Shown here piece by piece: positions 1-9,103 of a stretch of 64,000 nt of DNA; the stretch's first letter is position 1; each line of letters starts with the position of its first letter. Location of the stretch: the NCBI RefSeq assembly GCF_006716125.1, contig NZ_VFOM01000001.1, positions 434,001-498,000 on the forward strand, in the 5' to 3' direction. Both the position numbers and the translations under genes were made by a program. A model generated the notes under the pieces. It was not told the DNA's origin. It made no database searches and was given only the letters and a program-made list of their open reading frames with translations. The stretch is from Homoserinimonas aerilata. GTDB lineage: Bacteria; Actinomycetota; Actinomycetes; Actinomycetales; Microbacteriaceae.

Positions 1-344
1 TCAAGGACAGGGTCGCCGACGTCGAGGAGTTCCTCGCCGCCGTCGCCGAGGTGGGGGAGGGCGGAACCGTTCTCGACCCGGAGGTGGTCGCGCAGATCGT
101 GATCCGCTCGCGGCGCGGCAGCGACCTCGACGCCCTCACCACGCGGGAACGCGGGGTGCTGCAACTCATGGCGGAGGGCCGCTCGAACATCGCCATCGCG
201 AAGGAGCTCTTCATCGTGGAGGGCTCCGTCGAGAAGCACATCTCATCCATCTTCCAGAAGCTCGGACTGCCCATCGAGGACAGCGGAAACCGGCGCGTAC
301 TCGCCGTGCTCCGCTATCTGAACAGCCGTCCAGAACGAAACTGA
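1..344 (+). CDS. LuxR-type response regulator, C-terminal part (gene starts before the window)
   Basis: The open frame enters from the left edge (first full codon at position 3) and ends with TGA at 342-344. The visible part starts with KDRVADVEEFLAAV, the usual end of a receiver domain and linker. A LuxR/NarL helix-turn-helix follows (LTTRERGVLQLMAEGRSN, then GSVEKHISSIFQKLGL). Such proteins are DNA-binding outputs of two-component systems, activated by Asp phosphorylation in the receiver domain, which lies outside the window. The gene ends 27 bases before the DUF4097 gene, which has its own strong ribosome site, so the two may be co-transcribed. The regulon cannot be read from here. Confidence 0.9.
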   Translation, partial: KDRVADVEEFLAAVAEVGEGGTVLDPEVVAQIVIRSRRGSDLDALTTRERGVLQLMAEGRSNIAIAKELFIVEGSVEKHISSIFQKLGLPIEDSGNRRVLAVLRYLNSRPERN

Positions 345-371
345 CCCACGCGAAGCCCAGGAGGCAGCACC

Positions 372-1220
372 ATGACATCACAGAATCCGACGACAGTACC
401 CAGCGGGTCACCCGCCCCGCGCTCGAACACCCTCCGCACCGTGCTGCTCGTGCTCGGCTCGATCGTGCTCGTCATGATCCTGGCCTTCACGGTCATCGGG
501 ATCGTGCGATCACAGAACCGACACGACACATCCGGCACCTTCTCCGTCTCAGAATCGTTCGAGACGGTCGAGGTGAAGACGAGCGCCGCCGATGTCGACA
601 TCGTGATGGATCCGAGGGCCGATGTGCCCGAACTCCGATACGACCAGGGCGATACGAACCTGCAGTTCGACTATTCGGTGCGAGATGACACGCTCGTGGT
701 CTCCATCGGAAACGACGGCTGGTTCGGATGGTTCGGGGGAGGGGTGTTCGGTGACTGGAGCGCGGAATCGGCGAAGCTCACCCTGCTGCTGCCGGAGACC
801 GAGGGGCGGCTCGACGTCAATCTCGAGACCACCGCCGGCGACGTGCGCGTCGACGGCGACTACGCGGATGTCTCGGTGCGGTCCACGGCGGGCGACATCA
901 CACTCTCCGGCAGCGTGAACGACCTGAGACTGGAGTCAACAGCCGGCACCGCCGAACTGGACGACCTCGCGGTGAGAGGCGCGTTCCGCAGCGAGACGAC
1001 CGCGGGCGACATGGACTTCGCGTTCGCAGAGCTGCCGAGCAGCATCGACGTGGAATCGACGGCCGGCAATGTGCGCATCGGGCTGCCCGACGGCCGGTAC
1101 AGGATCGACGCCAACAGCACGGCGGGGGACATCAGCAGCGACGTCTCAAGCGACGCCAAAGCCGACCGCGTCTACAGGATCAGCACGACGGCGGGCGACA
1201 TCGAGGTCTACGAGAGGTAG
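372..1220 (+). CDS. DUF4097 (beta-helix adhesin-like) membrane-anchored protein
   Basis: Protein of 282 residues. A short Pro/Ser-rich cytoplasmic start is followed by one membrane segment at about residues 22-45 (VLLVLGSIVLVMILAFTVIG). The outer part is a right-handed repeat in which TTAGD or STAGD recurs about every 18-20 residues (ETTAGDVRV, RSTAGDITL, STAGTAEL, ETTAGDMDF, STAGNVRI, NSTAGDISS, STTAGDIEV). This is the DUF4097/DUF4098 repeat that stacks as a beta solenoid. GGAGG lies seven bases before the ATG, fixing the start. Members often sit next to two-component genes, as here, and are thought to act in the envelope; the exact role is unknown. Confidence 0.85.
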   Translation: MTSQNPTTVPSGSPAPRSNTLRTVLLVLGSIVLVMILAFTVIGIVRSQNRHDTSGTFSVSESFETVEVKTSAADVDIVMDPRADVPELRYDQGDTNLQFDYSVRDDTLVVSIGNDGWFGWFGGGVFGDWSAESAKLTLLLPETEGRLDVNLETTAGDVRVDGDYADVSVRSTAGDITLSGSVNDLRLESTAGTAELDDLAVRGAFRSETTAGDMDFAFAELPSSIDVESTAGNVRIGLPDGRYRIDANSTAGDISSDVSSDAKADRVYRISTTAGDIEVYER

Positions 1221-1258
1221 CCTCCGGGAGTCGACGGGCTCGGCGCCTGGGCGAAAGC

Positions 1259-1891
1259 TCAGGCGTCGAGGCGCGTCAGCTGCAGCAGGCCGTCACCGAC
1301 GGGCGTGAGTGCGCTGAGCACGGCGGTCGACTCCGAGGTCTCCTTCAACAGTGCCCTGAATGCGGTGGTCGTGTCGTCGCGCTTCGCCGGATCGGCGACC
1401 CGGTCGCGCCACAGGGCGTGCGGCACGAGCACGGTGCCGCCCGGGCGAACCAGGTGCAGACCGTGCTCGACATACTCGATGACCGACTGCGGGTCGGCAT
1501 CCACCAGAACGATGTCGTACGACTGCTCGTTCATGCGCGGCAGCACGTCGCGCGCGCGGCCCGTGATGAGGCGCACGCGATTGGCCGGAACCTCGGCCTC
1601 AGAGAAGAAACCCCGGGCGGTCTGCTGGTGGTCAGCCTCGATGTCGATCGAGGTGAGAGTCGCCTCGGGTGCGCCATGCAGCATCCAGAGACCGCTGACG
1701 CCGACGCCTGTGCCGATCTCGATGATCGTGCGGGCGGATGATGCTGCCGCGACGAGGGCGATCTGAGCGCCCGTCGCGGGTGACACCGTGTCGATGCCGA
1801 GTTCGAGGGACGCCTGCCTCGCGTGCGCTGCGACGGCGGGCTCGGTGACGAGCTCCTCGGCGAACTTCCAGCTGGCTACTTTGTCTGACAC
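1259..1891 (-). CDS. class I SAM-dependent O-methyltransferase
   Basis: Protein of 210 residues with the whole fold of the bacterial O-methyltransferase family (family 3, catechol-OMT-like). The SAM-binding loop is IIEIGTGVGVSGLWML, the acidic residue of motif II is in LTSIDIEADH, and the metal/SAM region is DIVLVDADPQSVIEYVEHGL followed by LVRPGGTVLVPHALWRGRV-like sequence. The start is GTG at 1891 with GGAG upstream. In mycobacteria an O-methyltransferase also lies beside sigE and tatB, and tatB is the next gene here in divergent orientation. The natural substrate is unknown; soluble enzyme. Confidence 0.87.
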   Translation of the reverse strand: MSDKVASWKFAEELVTEPAVAAHARQASLELGIDTVSPATGAQIALVAAASSARTIIEIGTGVGVSGLWMLHGAPEATLTSIDIEADHQQTARGFFSEAEVPANRVRLITGRARDVLPRMNEQSYDIVLVDADPQSVIEYVEHGLHLVRPGGTVLVPHALWRDRVADPAKRDDTTTAFRALLKETSESTAVLSALTPVGDGLLQLTRLDA

Positions 1892-1968
1892 TGCTACTCC
1901 TTGCTCGTTCCAAGGATATGGCCCCGCTCGGCGGCTTCTGGCGAGGGCGCACGGGTTAGTCTGAATGG

Positions 1969-2340
1969 ATGTTCGGCCTCACCTTCGACAAGCTGCTCCT
2001 CATCGGGGTGATAGCGGTGTTCGTGCTGGGCCCCGAACGGCTCCCGTACTATGCGGCGCAGCTGGGCCGGCTGGTCAGATCGCTCAAGGAGATGGCCGAC
2101 GGTGCCAAGGATCGCCTGCGCGACGAGATGGGCCCCGAGTTCGACGAGGTCGACTGGAAGAAGCTCGACCCGCGGCAGTACGACCCGCGCCGAATCATCC
2201 GCGAGGCCCTCACCGACGCGCCGGAGCCTCCCGTCATCAAGCCGCCCACGCACAAGCGCCCGGTCGAGTCGGCAGCAGAACGCCGCCGCCAACTCGCCGA
2301 CTCCGGCACCCCGGCCCCCTTCGACGCCGAAGCCACCTGA
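1969..2340 (+). CDS. tatB: Sec-independent protein translocase subunit TatB
   Basis: Protein of 123 residues with the TatA/B pattern. It has a very short N-terminus and one membrane helix (residues 4-20). The conserved LGPERLP hinge marks TatB rather than TatA, and a long amphipathic, charged helix follows (RLVRSLKEMADGAKDRLRDE). The C-terminal tail is variable and Pro/Arg-rich. TatB receives folded twin-arginine precursors together with TatC before TatA is recruited. No tatA or tatC lies in the window, as is common in actinobacteria where tatB stands alone. The ribosome site before this ATG is weak. Confidence 0.88.
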   Translation: MFGLTFDKLLLIGVIAVFVLGPERLPYYAAQLGRLVRSLKEMADGAKDRLRDEMGPEFDEVDWKKLDPRQYDPRRIIREALTDAPEPPVIKPPTHKRPVESAAERRRQLADSGTPAPFDAEAT

Positions 2341-2364
2341 GCGCGCGGCGCACCGGCAGAAGGG

Positions 2365-3915
2365 CTAGCGGATGCGCAGGGTCCGGAGCGCGACCAGCAG
2401 CGTGACCATGAGGCCCGCCATGGGGGCGAACTCCCCGCCCGTGCGGGGCAGCTGAAGCAGGCCCGTCGCATGCGCGGTGGTGCGCTGCTGCACGAAACGC
2501 ATGAGCCCCTCCGGCCCGTTGCGTCGACCGAGGCCCGAGTTCTTCACGCCGCCCATGGGCGCATCGACCGCCGAGAACGTCGCCCGATAGCCCTCGTTGA
2601 TGTTGACGCTCCCCGCGTCGATCCCGTCGGCGATGCGCCGTGCACGCCGCAGGCTTCGCCCGAAGACGGATGCGTTCAGCCCATACTCCGAGGAGTTGGC
2701 CGCGACGATGGCCTCCTCATCGTCCTCGACGATGCTCACACTCACTACCGGGCCGAAGGTCTCCTGCGAATGGCAGGCCATATCGGGCGTCACATCCGTC
2801 AACACCGTCGGCTCGTAGAACAGCGGGCCCAGCTCGGGGCGGGGCCTGCCGCCGGTGAGCAGCGTCGCGCCCTTCGCCACAGCATCCGCAACATGCCGCC
2901 GCGTGTTCTCGAGCTGCGACGGCAGGGTGAGCGAACCGGCGTCACTCGTGTAGTCGAAGGCCGCACCCAGCGTGAGCGACCGCACGCGGCTGGCGAACTC
3001 CTCGATGAACTCATCGGCGACGCCACGCTGCACGATCACGCGCTCGATCGACACGCACAGCTGCCCCATCGATGAGAAGCAGGCGTAGGCGGCATCCGCG
3101 GCGGCCTTCTTCGGATCGACATCGTCGAGCACCACAAGCGGGTTCTTGCCGCCCAACTCGAGGGAGGCGCCGATGAGGCGTTCGGCGGCGCGCACTGCGA
3201 CAGTGCGGCCTGTCGCCGTCGAGCCCGTGAAGCACACATGGTCGCAGTTGTCGGTCACCGCGGTGCCCACGACCGCGCCGGCACCCGTCACCACCTGCCA
3301 CAGCTCGGCGGGCACACCCGCGTCGATGAAGGCGCGGCGCAGGGCCAGGATGCTGAGGGCGCCCTGATTGTCGGCCTTCTGCACGACGCCATTGCCGGCG
3401 GCGAGGGCCGGGATGACATCCATCGCAGCGAGGCTGAGCGGAAAGTTCCAGGGAGTGATGACGCCGATGACGCCCTTCGGTCGGGCATCGACGGTGGTGC
3501 GCAGCACGAGCGGAATGCCGGAACGCCGACGCTGCGGGCGCAGGATCGACTCCGCGGCGACCGCGTGATAGCGCGTCACCGTCGCCGCCTGGAAGACCTC
3601 CTCGAAGGCCTGCCCCCGCGTCTTGCCCGTCTCGCTCTGCACGGCGTCGAGCAGCAGCTCGCGCCGCTCCAACAGCAGATCGTGAGCCCTGAGCAGAACC
3701 CTGCGGCGGTGCGCGAATCCGGCACCCCACCAGGCCAGCTGCGCGAGGCGGGCGTGCGCGGCGGCGGCCACGACGTCCTCTGGCGTGCTCAGCGGCAGCT
3801 CGTGCAGCACCTCGCCCGTGAACGGGGCGAGCACCGCCTCGCGCTCGCCGGAACTCGAACGGATGTCACGGTCGAGGTCATCGGCGACCGACCGGCTGAG
3901 CATTTTCCCTGCCAT
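2365..3915 (-). CDS. succinic semialdehyde dehydrogenase (NAD(P)+)
   Basis: Aldehyde dehydrogenase of 516 residues. Landmarks are the nucleotide-binding region with VITPWNFPL and VQKADNQG, the general base in LELGGKNPLVVLDD, and the catalytic Cys in SMGQLCVSIERV. The distal motif QETFGPVVSV and a C-terminal oligomerisation strand are also present. Overall it matches actinobacterial GabD2-type succinate-semialdehyde dehydrogenases, which oxidise succinic semialdehyde to succinate in GABA breakdown or an alternative TCA route. ATG 3915 is preferred over the GTG two codons upstream because AGGA is correctly spaced only for the ATG. No GABA transaminase is adjacent, so the substrate rests on family resemblance. 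Confidence 0.85.
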   Translation of the reverse strand: MAGKMLSRSVADDLDRDIRSSSGEREAVLAPFTGEVLHELPLSTPEDVVAAAAHARLAQLAWWGAGFAHRRRVLLRAHDLLLERRELLLDAVQSETGKTRGQAFEEVFQAATVTRYHAVAAESILRPQRRRSGIPLVLRTTVDARPKGVIGVITPWNFPLSLAAMDVIPALAAGNGVVQKADNQGALSILALRRAFIDAGVPAELWQVVTGAGAVVGTAVTDNCDHVCFTGSTATGRTVAVRAAERLIGASLELGGKNPLVVLDDVDPKKAAADAAYACFSSMGQLCVSIERVIVQRGVADEFIEEFASRVRSLTLGAAFDYTSDAGSLTLPSQLENTRRHVADAVAKGATLLTGGRPRPELGPLFYEPTVLTDVTPDMACHSQETFGPVVSVSIVEDDEEAIVAANSSEYGLNASVFGRSLRRARRIADGIDAGSVNINEGYRATFSAVDAPMGGVKNSGLGRRNGPEGLMRFVQQRTTAHATGLLQLPRTGGEFAPMAGLMVTLLVALRTLRIR

Positions 3916-3948
3916 GTGCACATCCTACGGTCGGCGCGGTTTGCTCGC

Positions 3949-4821
3949 TCAATCAGCGAGTTGTTCGGCGGCGCCCTGGTCGAGCCTGAACGGCGGGTAC
4001 TCGTCGCGCAGCAGCGAGGTGTAGGCGAAGACCCGGTACACCCAGCGGTGGATGCCCATCACGAGGTCGAACAGACCGCGCAGGTAGGCGCCGGTGAAGA
4101 GCAGGCCGATGGCGGCGATGAAGACGAGCAGGCCGACGAGTCCGGCGGAGGCGGGGCCGTCGCTCGCGAACCAGAAGCTTCCGCTGAGGAGGCCGATGAT
4201 GAGGAGGTGCGGCAGCGCGAGCAGCCACGACTTCACGAGCACCAGGCCGCGGTTGAGTCGTTCGGGGTAGTCGACGTCGAACGTCGCAGCGAAGTCGGTG
4301 CGGGCGAGGGTGAACGGCGGGTACTTGTCGGTGGCCAGCACGCCGGTGGCATAGAACGTCACGCGCCAACTCCAGCGGAGCACCCCGACGACGTATTCGA
4401 AGAATCCCCTCGGGTAGCGGCCGGTGAACAGGATCATGATCGCGGAGGCGAGCACCACGACGGGGAACGCCGTCCAGAGGATGGCGAGCACGATGTAGTG
4501 CGGGATGGCGAGCAGCCACTTGACCAGCCAGAGGCCGCGGGAGAGCGCCGGGTCGAGCTGGCCCTCCAGACGAGCGGGATAGCTCGCGTCGGTGGCAGCC
4601 CCGGGGCTGTCCAGGCGGATGCTCCTGCCCAGTCCGTGGGCCCCGAACAGGATCAGGGGGGTCGCGACGACGACGCCGGCGAGTGCCAACCAGAAGTGGT
4701 CGGGTTCGCGGAACAGCTGGGACATGCCTCCGCTCAGGAGCACGCCGATGACGAGCAGGGCCAGGTGCAGCCCGCTCATCCGTTGGCGCGGGGTTTCGAC
4801 GATCTCAGGTGTTGTGGTCAT
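3949..4821 (-). CDS. DUF4389 membrane protein (two repeats)
   Basis: Integral membrane protein of 290 residues with about six to eight helices. It holds two copies of the DUF4389 unit. Each begins with a YPARL/YPERL motif followed by LVKWLLAIPHYIV or LVKSWLLALPHLLI, and each ends with a PPFTL or PPFRL motif after a Trp-rich turn (VLRWSWRV, GIHRWVYRV). The family is widespread in actinobacteria and has no assigned activity. Its ATG overlaps the stop of the upstream oxidoreductase in an ATGA junction, so the two are translationally coupled. Confidence 0.85.
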   Translation of the reverse strand: MTTTPEIVETPRQRMSGLHLALLVIGVLLSGGMSQLFREPDHFWLALAGVVVATPLILFGAHGLGRSIRLDSPGAATDASYPARLEGQLDPALSRGLWLVKWLLAIPHYIVLAILWTAFPVVVLASAIMILFTGRYPRGFFEYVVGVLRWSWRVTFYATGVLATDKYPPFTLARTDFAATFDVDYPERLNRGLVLVKSWLLALPHLLIIGLLSGSFWFASDGPASAGLVGLLVFIAAIGLLFTGAYLRGLFDLVMGIHRWVYRVFAYTSLLRDEYPPFRLDQGAAEQLAD

Positions 4822-5858
4822 GAGGTGGGTCCTTCGTTGAGGTGGTGCGGTGTGGGGGTGGTGAGGCGCAGAACGACGTTGCCCTTCTTGCGCCCGGTGT
4901 CGACGTAGCGGTGCGCTTCGACGATGTCGGCGAGGTCGTAGCTGCGGTCGATGACCGCCGTGTAGCGGCCTGCTTCGGCGAGGCCGACGAGGTGGGCGAG
5001 GTCTTCTGCGCGGGCCGGGCCGACGTCGGCCGTGACGATCTTTCCGCTGCGGCGGCTCTGTCGACGCGAGCCGAGGAGGCTGCGCAGGTCGGAGATCACC
5101 AGCAGCAGTGCGCCGCCCGGTGTGATGAGGTCGGTGACCTTCTCGAAGGGGGCGTTGCCGACGCAGTCGATGATGACGTTGTACCGCCTGTTCTGGGCGG
5201 TGAAGTCATCCGTCGTGTAGTCGATGATGTGATCCGCTCCCAGTGAGCTGACGAGCTCACGGTTGACGAAGCTGGTCACGCCGGTGACGTCTGCGCCGAG
5301 CTCCTTGGCCAGCTGCACTGCGGCTGTTCCGACGGCACCGGATGCGCCGTTGACCAGTACGGTGTCTCCGGCTGTGATGGTGACCTGCTTCAGGAATCCG
5401 CGGGCGGTCACGCCGCCGAAGACGAGTGTCACGGCCTCCTCGAAGCTCATGGTGCGCGGTTTTGCGGTGATCGCGCCGTCCTGCGACACGACGGCGTACT
5501 CCGCGTGGCCGCCGAACCTGGCGCCCATCATGGCGATCACCTCATCGCCGACGGCGAACCTGCTCACGTCGGCTCCGATCGCCGCCACGACGCCGGCGAC
5601 ATCCATGCCGAGCACCCGGTGGCGGGGCCGGAACACACCGATGCTGGGGGCTGCAGGAATCCGCAGCCCGCTCGGGATGTCGAGGCTGCGGGCCCGATGA
5701 TCGGCGACGCTGACGGTGCTCGCATGGACTCGCACGAGGACCTCGCCTCGGCGCGGAACCGGCCGGGGGAGCTGTTCGACTCGCACGACATCCGGGGTGC
5801 CGAATCTGCGGTACACGGCCGCACGCATCGAAGCGCTGGGGGAGGGCTGATCTGTCAT
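4818..5858 (-). CDS. NAD(P)-dependent quinone oxidoreductase / zinc-less alcohol dehydrogenase
   Basis: Medium-chain reductase of 346 residues. It has a GroES-like N-terminal domain (PRRGEVLVRVHASTVS, GMDVAGVVAAIGADV, FAVGDEVIAM) and a Rossmann domain with VLVNGASGAVGTAAVQLAK. The Cys cluster of zinc alcohol dehydrogenases is absent, which places it with quinone oxidoreductases. It probably reduces quinones or reactive carbonyls with NADPH. The ATG giving MTDQPS at 5858 is chosen because upstream codons have unlike composition; an inner ATG at 5828 (MRAAVY) is possible. It is the first gene of a two-gene operon with the DUF4389 protein. Confidence 0.82.
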   Translation of the reverse strand: MTDQPSPSASMRAAVYRRFGTPDVVRVEQLPRPVPRRGEVLVRVHASTVSVADHRARSLDIPSGLRIPAAPSIGVFRPRHRVLGMDVAGVVAAIGADVSRFAVGDEVIAMMGARFGGHAEYAVVSQDGAITAKPRTMSFEEAVTLVFGGVTARGFLKQVTITAGDTVLVNGASGAVGTAAVQLAKELGADVTGVTSFVNRELVSSLGADHIIDYTTDDFTAQNRRYNVIIDCVGNAPFEKVTDLITPGGALLLVISDLRSLLGSRRQSRRSGKIVTADVGPARAEDLAHLVGLAEAGRYTAVIDRSYDLADIVEAHRYVDTGRKKGNVVLRLTTPTPHHLNEGPTS

Positions 5859-5991
5859 GACTCGATACTCGGTGCCGGGAGCAGACCAGGGCATCGGGAG
5901 ATCGGCCCGAATCGGGTCGGCCGAAAGTACGGTCTCCTCCTCGTCCGTCGTGCCGATCCGTTGCAGCGTGAAGCGCTCATATCATGAGGGG

Positions 5992-7119
5992 ATGACCCGC
6001 CTGCTGCGCTCGATGTGGAACTCGCCGCGTGCGGTTCCCGCCCCGCCCCGCCGGGTGTGGCGAGACTGGGCACTCCTGGCGGTCATCGTGGTGTTCTCCG
6101 TGATCGAGGGCCTGCTCCGCACCGATCTCTCCTGGCCGCTGCTCTCCGTCGTGGCCATGGTCGCGGTGGCTCCCACCGTGTTGTGGCGTCGAACGCGCCC
6201 GTCGCTCATGCTGGCGATCGATTTCGCGATCATCACCGGGTTCAGCATCGTCATGGGGCAGGAGCTCCAGCTGGTCTCCGGTGCGCTGCTGGTCGTGCTG
6301 CCGTACGCGCTGTTCCGCTGGGGCGGCGGCCGGGATCTCATACTGGGTGTCGCCATCGTCGTCGCCGGTCTGGCCGTCTCAGCCCTCTGGGGGTCGAACT
6401 GGGGTGACGCCCTCGGCGGTGTGGCCTTCGTTCTCCTGCTGGTCGTCATCGCGCTCATCTTCCGTAATCGCGCAGGTTCGCGATTCCGTGAGCTCGACAC
6501 GGTCAGGCTCCGCGAGCGGGAGCAGCTGGCACGCGACCTGCACGACACGGTCGCGCATCATGTCTCCGCGATCGCCATCCGCGCGCAGGCGGGGCTCGCG
6601 GTGGCCGAACGCAACCCGGATGCGGCGGCGGATGCTCTCCGCGTGATCGAGGCGGAGGCCTCCAAGACACTGACCGAGATGCGATCGATGGTGCGCGTAC
6701 TGCGACAGGGGGAGGCTGCAGAGCTCGCCCCCGGCGCGACGATCGCCGACATCCAGCAGATTGTGGCCGAGCAGCGGGACGGGCCACAGATCACGGCCCA
6801 GATCACAGGGGACGCCGACGCCGTGCCGCCCACCGTCGCGGCCGCCGTCTACCGACTCGTGCAGGAATCCGTCACCAACGCCCGGCGCCATGCGCGAGGC
6901 GCGAGCCGCATCGACGTGCTCGTCGAGGTGCACCACGAAGGCGTACGGCTGAGCGTGACCGACGACGGCGAGCCCACCTCGGCGGGCACACCCGGCTTCG
7001 GCATCACCGGTATGGGTGAGCGGGCGGCGTTGCTCGGCGGAACGCTCCACGCGGGCCGAGCCGCCGGTGGCGGCTGGGTGGTCACCGCGGTGCTGCCTCG
7101 TGTTGGATGGACGATATGA
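5992..7119 (+). CDS. NarL-type sensor histidine kinase
   Basis: Protein of 375 residues. Four to five membrane segments occupy residues 25-155, then comes a HisKA_3 dimerisation helix with RDLHDTVAHHVSAIAI, where His184 is the expected phospho-acceptor. The HATPase domain has the N box LVQESVTNARRHA, a G1-like DDGEP and the G2 motif GFGITGMGERA. The ATG at 5992 is chosen because it precedes the natural membrane-protein start MTRLLRSMW; the frame is open further upstream but overlaps the divergent oxidoreductase gene. It overlaps the response regulator gene by ATGA, so the two form a cognate pair. The signal is unknown. Confidence 0.9.
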   Translation: MTRLLRSMWNSPRAVPAPPRRVWRDWALLAVIVVFSVIEGLLRTDLSWPLLSVVAMVAVAPTVLWRRTRPSLMLAIDFAIITGFSIVMGQELQLVSGALLVVLPYALFRWGGGRDLILGVAIVVAGLAVSALWGSNWGDALGGVAFVLLLVVIALIFRNRAGSRFRELDTVRLREREQLARDLHDTVAHHVSAIAIRAQAGLAVAERNPDAAADALRVIEAEASKTLTEMRSMVRVLRQGEAAELAPGATIADIQQIVAEQRDGPQITAQITGDADAVPPTVAAAVYRLVQESVTNARRHARGASRIDVLVEVHHEGVRLSVTDDGEPTSAGTPGFGITGMGERAALLGGTLHAGRAAGGGWVVTAVLPRVGWTI

Positions 7120-7781
7120 CCATCCGGGTACTCATCGCCGACGACCAAGAGCTCGTGCGCACAGGCCTCGGGATGATCCTCGACGCCCAACCCGACATCG
7201 AGGTCGTGGGTGCGGCCTCCGACGGGGCCGAAGCGGTGGCGCTCGCCCGCAGCCTGCGGCCCGACGTCTGCCTGTTCGACATCCGGATGCCCATTCTCGA
7301 CGGCATCGAGGCGACCCGCGTTCTGGCGGGCCCCGGCGTCGAGGAGCCGATGGCCGTCGTCATCATCACGACATTCGACCTCGACGAGTACGTGTACGCC
7401 GCGTTGCGTGCGGGAGCCCGGGGCTTCCTTCTCAAGGATGCGGGGGCGGCGCTGCTCTCCGAAGCCGTGCATGCGGCCGCCCGCGGCGACGCCCTCATCG
7501 CGCCCAGCGTGACCGTCCGACTGCTCGAGGCCTTTGCGGGGGCATCACCTGCGGATGCCGTGGCGCAGCCGATCGAACCGCTCACCGAGCGGGAGGAGCA
7601 GGTGCTCGCGAAGGTCGCGACAGGGCTCAGCAACAACGAGATCGCGGGCGAACTCTTCATCACCCTCAGCACCGTCAAGACGCACCTCGCGAGCCTCATG
7701 ACGAAGCTCGGTGTACGCAACAGGGTCGAGATCGCCATCTGGGCGCACCGCACGAACCGCATCACGCCGCCCGGCCGCTGA
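7116..7781 (+). CDS. NarL/LuxR-family response regulator
   Basis: Protein of 221 residues with a receiver domain: acidic pair ADDQ at 8-11, phospho-acceptor Asp55 in CLFDIRMP, and the conserved Lys in GFLLKDAG. The C-terminal LuxR helix-turn-helix carries LTEREEQVLAKVATGLSN and STVKTHLASLMTKLGVRN. The start is taken at the ATG that overlaps the kinase stop codon (ATGA); an ATG three codons upstream is also in frame. It receives phosphate from the upstream kinase and regulates unknown promoters. Confidence 0.92.
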   Translation: MTIRVLIADDQELVRTGLGMILDAQPDIEVVGAASDGAEAVALARSLRPDVCLFDIRMPILDGIEATRVLAGPGVEEPMAVVIITTFDLDEYVYAALRAGARGFLLKDAGAALLSEAVHAAARGDALIAPSVTVRLLEAFAGASPADAVAQPIEPLTEREEQVLAKVATGLSNNEIAGELFITLSTVKTHLASLMTKLGVRNRVEIAIWAHRTNRITPPGR

Positions 7782-7981
7782 GCCCGGCGGGCCCGCGGGT
7801 TGAGCAGGCCGCCTGAGTCCTCCGTCTGTGGGCTCGACAGGAGAAAGGTGCCGACACCCCGCGGTCGGCCGCTTGTCGTCGGTGTGTTCCTGAGTTCTTC
7901 CTGCTGAGCAACTCGGGCGATGCGCTCCAGCGCAGTGGACTCATCGGGGAGCGCTGCGGATGTCTCGGCCCTCCGCCCGCG

Positions 7982-9103
7982 CTACGTGACCGTGAGGCCC
8001 AGCTTGCGGCCGGCGAGCCCGTGGCCGCGGCCGGCGATCAGCGTGGCGACGGCGTCGATCGCGGCGGCGGCAGGGTTATCCGGATGCGACAGCACAACGG
8101 GCATGCCGGCGTCGCCGCCTTCGCGCAGCGCCATGCTGAGCGGGATGCTCGCCAGCACGTCAACGCCGAGCCGTGCGGCGACCTCGGCGCCTCCGCCGGA
8201 GCCGAACAGTTCGAGCACGCTGCCGTCGGGCTGGGGGAGGCCCGCCATGTTCTCGATCACCCCGAACACCTTCTGGCCGGTCTGCCGGGCGGCGAGCCCG
8301 CTGCGCTCGGCGACCTCGGCGGCCGCCGCCTGCGGGGTCGTGACGACGATGACGTCCGCCTGCGGCAGCAGCTGCCCCACCGAGATGGCCACGTCGCCCG
8401 TTCCGGGTGGCAGGTCGAGCAGCAGAACGTCGATGTCGCCGAAGAAGACGTCGGTGAGGAACTGCTGGATGGTGCGGTGCAGCATGGGCCCGCGCCACGA
8501 CACGGCGGTGGAGCCTTCGACGAACATGCCGATCGAGATGACCTTCACGCCGTGCGCGATGGGCGGCAGGATCATGTCGCCCACGCGGGTGGGTTTCGCA
8601 TCCGGGATTCCCAGGATGCCGGGGATGGAGAATCCGAAGACGTCCGCGTCGACGAGGCCCACCTTGAGGCCGCGGCCTGCCAGCGCGACGGCGAGGTTCG
8701 CGGTGAGTGTTGACTTGCCGACGCCGCCCTTGCCGCTCGTGATCGCGTAGATGCGGGTGAGCGAGTCGGGGCCGAACTGCACGGTGCGCTGCCGGCCACC
8801 CTGGAGGCGTTCCGTGAGCGCGCGGCGCTCCGTCGGAGTCATGACGGTCACGTCGACGAGAGCCTCCGAGACGCCGGGCACGGAGGCGACCGCCTCACGC
8901 ACGTCACTCTCGATGCGGTCGGCGGCGGGGCATCCGACGATCGTCAGTTTGATGGTGACGGATGCCCGCCCGCCGTCGACGGTGACGTCACCGACCATGT
9001 CGAGTTCGGTTATGGGCCGACGGATCTCGGGGTCGATGACGCGGGTGAGCGCCTCACGGACGGCAGCCTCAGACGTCACGGCAGCATCCGCGGGCTCACT
9101 CAA
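7982..9103 (-). CDS. mrp: Mrp/ApbC-type iron-sulfur cluster carrier ATPase
   Basis: Protein of about 373 residues. The N-terminal DUF59/MIP18 domain (residues 10-90, VIDPEIRRPITELDMVG with VGCPAADRIE) is followed by a ParA/MinD-like P-loop ATPase with the deviant Walker A GKGGVGKST near residue 125. The switch region is LDLPPGTGDVAI. The family carries and inserts Fe-S clusters as a dimer; the usual C-terminal CxxC is not evident here. The start is uncertain. TTG 9103 overlaps the stop of the DUF1003 gene and gives a normal length; GTG 9079 is the alternative. It forms an operon with the DUF1003 and CBS genes. Confidence 0.85.
   Translation of the reverse strand: MSEPADAAVTSEAAVREALTRVIDPEIRRPITELDMVGDVTVDGGRASVTIKLTIVGCPAADRIESDVREAVASVPGVSEALVDVTVMTPTERRALTERLQGGRQRTVQFGPDSLTRIYAITSGKGGVGKSTLTANLAVALAGRGLKVGLVDADVFGFSIPGILGIPDAKPTRVGDMILPPIAHGVKVISIGMFVEGSTAVSWRGPMLHRTIQQFLTDVFFGDIDVLLLDLPPGTGDVAISVGQLLPQADVIVVTTPQAAAAEVAERSGLAARQTGQKVFGVIENMAGLPQPDGSVLELFGSGGGAEVAARLGVDVLASIPLSMALREGGDAGMPVVLSHPDNPAAAAIDAVATLIAGRGHGLAGRKLGLTVT

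Noticed and set aside
3238..4908. 556-codon plus-strand frame
   Set aside because: Opposite the SSADH and DUF4389 genes, which have clear family motifs; shadow frame.
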